Source: CARZYU01 sp964370085
GTDB taxonomy: Bacteria; Bacillota_I; Bacilli_A; RF39; UBA660
Assembly (NCBI GenBank): GCA_964370085.1
Contig: CAYJHI010000023.1
Span: 1-18,228, forward strand
DNA: 18,228 nt
Direction of reading: 5' to 3'
Positions 13,325-18,228 of the stretch are shown here, in pieces. The translations under genes and the position numbers were made by a program. Under the pieces are notes generated by a model. It worked only from the letters and a program-made list of their open reading frames with translations, did no database searches and was not told the origin of the DNA. The stretch's first letter is position 1. Every line of letters starts with the position of its first letter.

Positions 13325-15071
13325 ATTTTTTTACAGTACTATATTCAAGAACCTTTTCTTTAAACTTAGTCTTAGTTAAAGTATCATGATCTATTCTAGT
13401 AACGTTTGGCATATTTAAATATTTTAAAACAGTGTTTTCTTCAAAACAGAATGAACTAATATCTTTTATCGCCTCTAAGTTTAAACTTGTCAAAGTGTTG
13501 TTTCTATTCATAAAATGGTGGCTTATTGATTCGGCCTTGGATATGTCTATTTCTCTCATCTCTTCATTTTTTTCTAAAACACATGCTCCTATTGTTGTAA
13601 CATTTGGTGTTTTAAATACTTTAATACTTATATTGTCTTGAAGAAAACAGTCGTTTAATTCTTTTATATTAAGATTATAATATTCAATAATATTTCCATC
13701 TTTATCTGTTTTAATTATGATGTCTTCTTCATTTTCTTTTTGAAAGCGTAGTACTTTCATGTTATTTGTTTTAGTTATTTCAATATTTTCTATTTTCTCA
13801 AAACTTAAGGCAAAATAGTCTTTATGAAAAGATGTTAGTGGAATACTGATCCAACTTTTAATTACATCATTATCTAAATAACTACTACTCATTAAATTAT
13901 TATTTCCATCAAAAACAAGAGTATATTTTTTATTTGTAAACGGTTGTGTTATTGTGACTGTTTTTTTTACAATTTTATTATTTGTATCTTTATCATAGAT
14001 TACTTTACTATTTTCAATATTTTCAATATTATCTATAGATATGATTCTATTATTTTTATTAAAATTAATTTTTATGTATTTACCGTTTGGTTGTATAATT
14101 AGTTCTCTTAAAGTAATTTCTTTATCTTGATCAATACCTTTAGAAACACTATTATTTATTGAGTTGTTGATGCTGTTACCAAAATTAGTGTCCATCATTC
14201 TTGTAAACCTAAACACTTCTTTACTTTGTAAATCTAATATGTGATTGCCAATAAGTATTTGTTGTTCTTTAGGTAACTGTATAATAGTACCATTATGGAT
14301 AATTATATTGTCTTGGCAGTAGTAAACCCCATCTACTTCGCAATTCATTTTAAACATACAATAACTTCCTTCACAAATTGTTTCTACTTTAACATAGTCA
14401 TTTAATTCAAAATCAACTTCATCTAAATACACGGCATCAACATCATAAGTTTTATTAAAACTATAAGTTAAACCTTCTATTATATTTTCAAGATTATTAG
14501 AAAAAGTTGCATCACTATTATCCACTGTATGATTATATCTATTTTTTATCGATAAAGTAGTTTTATTAAGCAATTTATGAAATTGAATACTTATTACTGA
14601 CGTTCCATAATCATCTTGTCTTTGTGGAGTTTTAAAATCTTCTCTTTTAATTTCGTCAACATTTTTTTTAACAGCAAAAAAGACTAAATAGTTTTCGGTA
14701 CGATTATCTCTAAAAGTACATAATGTTTCATTTGACTGATAATATTTTTTGAATTTTTGTACATCTTTTTCCGTTTTGCAATGGTACAAATCATAACCTG
14801 CTTCTTCCATAAGTTCGAAAGGAGTTTTTGTAGTTTGTGTTAAAGCAATATTTTTTTTTGTTAATGTTTTACTATTTATGTATCTTATAAAATCTTGTTC
14901 TTGTTTTTCTTTTTTTATATCCATTAACAGTTCTTTATTAGGATGAAAGCAATTTAATAGTAGTGTTGATAGTACTCCTTCTTTTTCTAAAATGGTTGAA
15001 AAATTATCACGACAAAAGTTACTCATTTCTTCACCGAATTTAGCTTTTATTAGTTTTAAATCTTTTTGCAT
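13323..15071 (-). CDS. Unknown protein with LRR_5-like C-terminal repeats, tandem copy B
   Basis: Paralogue of the gene at 11580-13313, 582 residues, same three-part layout: conserved N-terminal region (1-205, block 83-205 strongest), divergent middle, and LRR_5-like units from about residue 468. The repeats are cleaner than in copy A: PNVTTIGACVLEKNEEM, KAESISHHFMNRNNTL, AIKDISSFCFEENTVL and PNVTRIDHDTL are successive units of about 22 residues. The middle contains a short Asn/Ser-rich expansion (NSINNSINNSVSK near 313) absent from copy A. It is the first gene of the pair; a TATAAT box at 15091-15096 sits 13 bases before the AAGGAG site region. No catalytic motif, signal peptide or membrane span was seen. 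I do not know a function for the family. Confidence 0.8.
   Translation of the reverse strand: MQKDLKLIKAKFGEEMSNFCRDNFSTILEKEGVLSTLLLNCFHPNKELLMDIKKEKQEQDFIRYINSKTLTKKNIALTQTTKTPFELMEEAGYDLYHCKTEKDVQKFKKYYQSNETLCTFRDNRTENYLVFFAVKKNVDEIKREDFKTPQRQDDYGTSVISIQFHKLLNKTTLSIKNRYNHTVDNSDATFSNNLENIIEGLTYSFNKTYDVDAVYLDEVDFELNDYVKVETICEGSYCMFKMNCEVDGVYYCQDNIIIHNGTIIQLPKEQQILIGNHILDLQSKEVFRFTRMMDTNFGNSINNSINNSVSKGIDQDKEITLRELIIQPNGKYIKINFNKNNRIISIDNIENIENSKVIYDKDTNNKIVKKTVTITQPFTNKKYTLVFDGNNNLMSSSYLDNDVIKSWISIPLTSFHKDYFALSFEKIENIEITKTNNMKVLRFQKENEEDIIIKTDKDGNIIEYYNLNIKELNDCFLQDNISIKVFKTPNVTTIGACVLEKNEEMREIDISKAESISHHFMNRNNTLTSLNLEAIKDISSFCFEENTVLKYLNMPNVTRIDHDTLTKTKFKEKVLEYSTVKK
14455..14501 (-). repeat. 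47-base exact direct repeat, unit B (partner 12697-12743)
   Basis: Matches 12697-12743 exactly within copy B of the tandem paralogues. The same 1758-base offset as the longer repeat shows that the two copies align without net insertions from the start codon to this point. Confidence 0.9.
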
Positions 15072-15082
15072 GAGAACTCCTT
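14967..15082 (-). repeat. 116-base exact direct repeat, unit B (partner 13209-13324)
   Basis: Identical to 13209-13324. Its upstream edge coincides with the first bases of the ribosome site, beyond which copy B has a promoter and copy A has the end of copy B. Confidence 0.95.
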
Positions 15083-15090
15083 TTTTGCTT

Positions 15091-15096
15091 ATTATA
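15091..15096 (-). promoter_or_regulatory. Probable -10 box of the tandem paralogue pair
   Basis: TATAAT on the minus strand, without a convincing -35 (TTTTCT-like at 17 bases). The predicted start near 15084 gives a 13-base leader that begins just before AAGGAG. Confidence 0.45.
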
Positions 15097-15110
15097 CTCC
15101 TATCACACCT

Positions 15111-15135
15111 AAAAGAAAAGAACTTTTTCAGTTCC
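15111..15135 (-). terminator. Terminator of the D,D-carboxypeptidase gene
   Basis: Minus strand GAACT-GAAAA-AGTTC (15120-15134), extendable by a G-U pair, followed by TTTTCTTTT. It lies about 40 bases after the carboxypeptidase stop. The stem is short but the U-tract is good. Confidence 0.6.
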
Positions 15136-15174
15136 CTAGAATAAAGTTTGAATTAGTTATAAATTATCATATTC

Positions 15175-16242
15175 TTAATTCCAAAATATAATAAAATCTA
15201 TAAATTTATCCCACCATGTATCTTTAGTAATTTCAACGTAGACATCTATCTTTTTTAATTCTTTTCCGTTTAATGTTATTTCTACTTCTCCTACTTTATC
15301 ATTGTTATTATAGTTTTCTAATTTAGATATTTTTAAAGTAGTTTTTATATCTTTTTCATCTTCATTGTTTAACATATATGAGAAGTCTTCATTAATATAT
15401 AATTTGTTTTCATAAAGTGTTTCATTTAAATAAAATGTATCTTTATCTATTACTTTATAATAAGTAAAATTATTAAAGGCATATTCATATAACTCTATTT
15501 GATTATTATACATATCATTATCATCTAGAGTTACTACAGTTAAATTACTGTTGTCTTTAGAAGCTGTTGTAACTAGAGTTCTTCCGGCACTTGGAGTATA
15601 GCCGGTTTTACCTCCTGTTGCATATTCATAAGTTTCTAACAACTCATTTCGATTGTACCAAAGATAACTTTTATCTATAGTTTGGACTTCATGTTTGATA
15701 GTTCCTGATATAATTTTGTATTCTTCTAACCCATTAGCATAACTTGATAAAAGTGCTAGATCATAGGCGGTTGAATAGTTTTGGGTTTCTTCATCTAATC
15801 CATGTGGATTAGCAAAAGTTGTGTTAGTCATTCCTATTTCTTTGGCTAAATCATTCATTAAAGTGACAAACTTCTCTTCAGTACCACCAATATGATTTGC
15901 GATTACTACTGCTGCATCATTTCCACTTCTTAACATTAGTCCATATATTAAATCTCTTAGTGTCATCTGTTCATTTAACTGGATATAAATACTTGTTCCA
16001 TACATTGTTAAGACTTCTTCACCTGCAGTTACTATTTCATCTAAGTTACCAAGTTCAATGGCAAGTACTGCAGTCATTATCTTAGTGGTTGAGGCAATTA
16101 ATCTTGGTTCATGAGCATTCTTTTCATATATAACTTGATTATTATCAGTATTCATTATAATAGCACTTTTAGAAGATTCTCCTAAGGCACTTACATTTAT
16201 AGGAACAAATAATAGTATTAAAACTATAATTACTTTTTTCAT
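15175..16242 (-). CDS. Serine-type D-Ala-D-Ala carboxypeptidase (DacA/DacF-like penicillin-binding protein)
   Basis: Exported low-molecular-weight penicillin-binding protein (peptidase S11) that removes the terminal D-Ala from peptidoglycan stem peptides. From the ATG at 16240-16242 it has 355 residues and opens with MKK, a hydrophobic core and a likely cleavage near VSA-LG (residue 19). Active-site motifs: STTK at 51-54 (nucleophile Ser51), SGN at 106-108 and KTG at 212-214, all intact. The C-terminal beta-rich region ends in an aromatic-hydrophobic segment (WWDKFIDFIIFW) that could be the amphipathic membrane anchor typical of these enzymes. The frame is open to an ATG nine codons upstream (16269), but AGGTGATG is correctly placed for 16242 and the longer form would bury the signal peptide. 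A TATTAT box at 16270-16275 is a weak promoter candidate. Single-gene unit with its own terminator. Confidence 0.93.
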   Translation of the reverse strand: MKKVIIVLILLFVPINVSALGESSKSAIIMNTDNNQVIYEKNAHEPRLIASTTKIMTAVLAIELGNLDEIVTAGEEVLTMYGTSIYIQLNEQMTLRDLIYGLMLRSGNDAAVVIANHIGGTEEKFVTLMNDLAKEIGMTNTTFANPHGLDEETQNYSTAYDLALLSSYANGLEEYKIISGTIKHEVQTIDKSYLWYNRNELLETYEYATGGKTGYTPSAGRTLVTTASKDNSNLTVVTLDDNDMYNNQIELYEYAFNNFTYYKVIDKDTFYLNETLYENKLYINEDFSYMLNNEDEKDIKTTLKISKLENYNNNDKVGEVEITLNGKELKKIDVYVEITKDTWWDKFIDFIIFWN

Positions 16243-16289
16243 AACATCACCTATTTCTATACTATGCATATAATATCTATTTACAACAA

Positions 16290-16312
16290 AAAAAAGACTT
16301 TACTATAAGTCT
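16290..16312 (-). terminator. Intrinsic terminator of the fic gene
   Basis: Minus strand AGACTT (16307-16312), loop ATAGTA, AAGTCT (16295-16300), then a run of T. It starts about 10 bases after the fic stop and is one of the clearest terminators in the window. Confidence 0.8.
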
Positions 16313-16322
16313 CTTATTGTCA

Positions 16323-17159
16323 TTAAAATAATTCTGATACGATTAAATCCTCTGAATGTAGTTCATGTTTTTTACCTAAAATTAAATTTTCATAAAATAG
16401 AGTTAAAAAGTTATAATCTTCTTTTATCTTTTTATCATGATTAGAATAACAACTTCTTACTAAGGCATTTCTAAAATAAGTAGATTTTTCTTTAAATAAA
16501 GAATTATCAACATTATAACCTATATTTATCAAATATTTTTGTATGAATAAAGCGGTTGTTCTTGTATTTCCTTCTCTAAATGGATGAATTTGCCAGATAT
16601 CTGCTGAAAATTTGGTTATACCATTTATTAAGCTAACTATTCCTTCTTCTTTATATTTTTTTTCTTTTTCTAGCAATAAATCATATGTTAAAGATTCAAT
16701 CAACATATTTTTATCACCATAAGATACAGTATCATTATTTAAGATTTTCTCTTTTTTAATAATATCGGTTGTTCTAAAATTTCCTGCAAAGTCATAGACA
16801 TCTTGAAATAAATATTTATGAACATATTTATAATAATCAACACTCAACTCAAAATTATCTTGATTTAACATTTCTACTATTCTAGTTGATACAAAATCAC
16901 ATTCAAACTCATCGTCATTAAGAACGCCATCAGATTCTTTTTCTTCATAATAGGTTTTTAAACTTTTTTTCACTTCTTCTATCGAAATTTTCCCTTTTAC
17001 ATTTTCATCTAACAGTTTTTCTAAATAACCTGATGGTTTTAAATCATCAACTTCTTGAAGACCAATAGCCATATCCCATTTTGTTTTATTATCATAGTAT
17101 TCAGTTTCGTTAATTTCAATATAATTATTTTTACTAGAATCCAGATCTTTTTCACGCAT
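16323..17159 (-). CDS. fic: Fic-domain protein with VbhA-like N-terminal region and variant active-site motif
   Basis: Fic enzymes usually transfer AMP (or another phosphate-containing group) from a nucleotide to a protein. This one has 278 residues. The Fic motif is HPFREGNTRT at 192-201, holding the catalytic His192, the metal-binding Glu196 and Arg200. VYDFAGNFR at 121-129 is a typical upstream Fic segment. Compared with HPFx(D/E)GNGRxxR, Thr199 replaces Gly and Ala203 replaces the second Arg. Residues 41-72 (KPSGYLEKLLDENVKGKI and on) look like the VbhA-type antitoxin helix often fused to Fic proteins; SGYLE (43-47) partly fits the inhibitory S/TxxxE(G/N) motif but with Lys after Glu. No separate antitoxin gene is adjacent. 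It has its own extended -10 promoter and a strong terminator. Start ATG at 17159 with an AGAAGAG-like ribosome site. Target unknown. Confidence 0.9.
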   Translation of the reverse strand: MREKDLDSSKNNYIEINETEYYDNKTKWDMAIGLQEVDDLKPSGYLEKLLDENVKGKISIEEVKKSLKTYYEEKESDGVLNDDEFECDFVSTRIVEMLNQDNFELSVDYYKYVHKYLFQDVYDFAGNFRTTDIIKKEKILNNDTVSYGDKNMLIESLTYDLLLEKEKKYKEEGIVSLINGITKFSADIWQIHPFREGNTRTTALFIQKYLINIGYNVDNSLFKEKSTYFRNALVRSCYSNHDKKIKEDYNFLTLFYENLILGKKHELHSEDLIVSELF

Positions 17160-17183
17160 ACTATCACTCTTCTTTCTAAATTT

Positions 17184-17212
17184 ATTTTATCAAATAGCAT
17201 ATAATAAGTCCA
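17184..17212 (-). promoter_or_regulatory. Promoter of the fic gene
   Basis: Minus strand TGGACT (17207-17212), a 17-base spacer ending in TGA, and TAAAAT (17184-17189): an extended -10 with a four-of-six -35. The predicted start near 17177 leaves an 18-base leader. Confidence 0.55.
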
Positions 17213-17302
17213 TGTTATTATTGAAGAATGTTTTATTTTTATAACTATACTTTTAGAAATTTCACATATCTTTGCACTGTATACATTATCTTTATGCATA
17301 CA

Positions 17303-18037
17303 TTAATCGCTTATTTTTGAAATTAGTTTTACTAAAACATTTGATAACTGAAGAAACTTATCTTTACTATTTAAATACACTTTTTTATTGATTTCTATCA
17401 TTATAGACGTAATTCTATTATTGTTATTTTTGTAGTATTCATAAGGTACTATAGAACCACTAAACGGATAGTTTTCTTCGACTGTATACCCATTTTTTAG
17501 AAATATATCTTTTACTATATTCAATATTTTTCTATCTATAAATCCTTCTGTATAGCCTAGACATATATCTGGAGTTTCTCTCAATTTTTTTTTACCTACT
17601 TTTTTAGTACCTTCATCAGAGAAACTATGTAAGTCAATAATTATTACTTTTTGATAGTTTTCTAATAACTCTTTTGTTTTATGATATAACTTTTCATGAT
17701 ATTTATTATAATATTCTTTAATTATTTTATCTTTATAATCTTGATCAATCCTTGTTAAATTTTTCCCAGAAGTAGTTTTAGTATACACTACTCCCATTCC
17801 TATTTTACTCATTTCTTCTTCATCATCATTAGCAAATCTTTCAACATCACAATAAAGTCTAGAGTATTTGGCTCTTATTATATTATAAGTTTTATCATCT
17901 AACAACTTATCTGTATATAAGTCTGTTAATAAATTCAGTTCTTCTTCTAATTCTTCACTACTAATAAGTAATCTTTTATAGAACTCATCAGGTAAAACAA
18001 TTGATGAATGCGGAATATTTATTAAGATGTTATTCAT
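17303..18037 (-). CDS. N-formylglutamate amidohydrolase-like metallo-hydrolase
   Basis: 244-residue soluble protein of the N-formylglutamate amidohydrolase (FGase) family, which has a zinc-carboxypeptidase-like fold. Family marks: IPHSS at 8-12 (His10), YCDVERF at 62-68 (Asp64, Glu66), IIDLHSFS at 133-140 (His137), PDICLG at 156-161, PFSGSIVP at 191-198, and IMIEINKKVY at 212-221 (Glu215). In histidine breakdown the enzyme splits N-formylglutamate into formate and glutamate. No other hut gene is nearby, so the true substrate may be another N-acyl or amide compound. The ATG follows an AGAGG site. It precedes fic on the same strand with 143 bases between, where fic has its own promoter; I see no clear terminator after this gene. 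Confidence 0.85.
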   Translation of the reverse strand: MNNILINIPHSSIVLPDEFYKRLLISSEELEEELNLLTDLYTDKLLDDKTYNIIRAKYSRLYCDVERFANDDEEEMSKIGMGVVYTKTTSGKNLTRIDQDYKDKIIKEYYNKYHEKLYHKTKELLENYQKVIIIDLHSFSDEGTKKVGKKKLRETPDICLGYTEGFIDRKILNIVKDIFLKNGYTVEENYPFSGSIVPYEYYKNNNNRITSIMIEINKKVYLNSKDKFLQLSNVLVKLISKISD

Positions 18038-18101
18038 ACTGCCTCTTTCTAGTAACTATTAATGACTTTTATTCTTTGTTATTCTACTGTTTTGTTAAAG
18101 A

Positions 18102-18228
18102 TTATATAGTTTTCTTTGAAGCTTCTTTTAAACTTATATCTAAATTTTTATATTTAGTTATAATATTAAACATCATTTTTTCTTTACATTCATCTTTTTT
18201 ATTAAACAATAAACGATAGTCTTCTATA
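18102..18228 (-). CDS. C-terminal fragment of an unidentified protein, cut by the right window edge
   Basis: An open frame enters from the right edge (first whole codon at 18225-18227) and stops with TAA at 18102-18104: 42 codons including the stop. The visible end is charged and helix-like, with segments EDYRLLFNKKDECKEK and KNLDISLKEASKKT. Too short to name. It ends 64 bases before the FGase-like gene, in the same direction, consistent with local spacing. Reality of the gene is likely but not certain. Confidence 0.45.
   Translation of the reverse strand, partial: IEDYRLLFNKKDECKEKMMFNIITKYKNLDISLKEASKKTI

Noticed and set aside
11580..15071. The tandem paralogues as a transposon or phage module
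   Set aside because: No terminal inverted repeats, target duplications, transposase or phage genes were seen; the direct repeats are coding starts of paralogues.
17039..17299. 86-codon minus-strand open frame overlapping the 5' end of fic
   Set aside because: It lies in another frame over fic and its promoter, has no ribosome site, and is an ATG-to-stop run expected in AT-rich DNA.
16263..17300. Palindrome TATGCATA at 16263-16270 and 17293-17300, with near-repeats TGCATACATTA and TGTATACATTA around 17279-17305, as a shared operator
   Set aside because: About one such 8-mer is expected by chance in 18 kb of this composition, and the sites do not stand at equivalent promoter positions.
16323..18037. 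FGase-like gene and fic as a toxin-antitoxin pair
   Set aside because: The FGase-like protein is an enzyme of normal length with intact metal motifs, the gap is 143 bases, and fic has its own promoter; the antitoxin-like part is within Fic itself.
18001..18219. 72-codon plus-strand open frame at the right edge
   Set aside because: Hydrophobic composition typical of the complement of AT-rich coding DNA; the opposite strand has the FGase start and the tail of another gene.

Overview
The window is AT-rich, tightly packed bacterial DNA with strong Shine-Dalgarno sites and a Gram-positive type PolC replicative polymerase. This points to a low-GC member of the Bacillota, or a walled relative near the Mollicutes. 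Peptidoglycan genes (ddl, murF, a D,D-carboxypeptidase) show a cell wall, and Trp is read from TGG, so the standard code applies. The lineage is inferred from gene content only. Fourteen of the fifteen coding regions lie on the minus strand; only the ferredoxin is on plus. No gap between genes exceeds about 145 bases, and I saw no tRNA, rRNA, CRISPR array, insertion sequence or phage gene.

Layout from left to right. (1) 1-635: a class I glutamine amidotransferase-like hydrolase of the C26 type, cut at the left edge, with its own probable promoter. (2) 677-4247: an alpha/beta hydrolase, murF and ddl, read leftward as one tightly coupled unit (gaps of 11 bases), with an extended -10 promoter in front and a terminator behind. 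MurF has an unusual membrane-embedded N-terminus. (3) 4337-10457: two proteins I cannot name, then polC, read leftward from a promoter at about 10,500. (4) 10564-10752: a one-cluster ferredoxin on plus, converging on rluB (10761-11486) with a shared bidirectional terminator. (5) 11580-15071: two tandem paralogues of about 580 residues with LRR-like C-terminal repeats and an exact 116-base shared start region. This is the most unusual locus here. (6) 15175-16242: a secreted D-Ala-D-Ala carboxypeptidase. (7) 16323-17159: a Fic-domain protein. (8) 17303-18037: an N-formylglutamate amidohydrolase-like protein. (9) 18102-18228: the tail of one more gene.

Functional links: ddl makes the D-Ala-D-Ala dipeptide, MurF adds it to the UDP-MurNAc-tripeptide, and the carboxypeptidase trims the terminal D-Ala outside the cell. 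PolC copies the chromosome. The other genes are housekeeping or accessory with no clear shared pathway.

Expression style: most predicted promoters have a good -10 (often TGnTATAAT) with a weak -35, and place the start of transcription only about 10-25 bases before the start codon. Several terminators overlap the end of one gene and the promoter of the next, and stop codons are nested in the next Shine-Dalgarno site. All promoter and terminator calls were made by eye.
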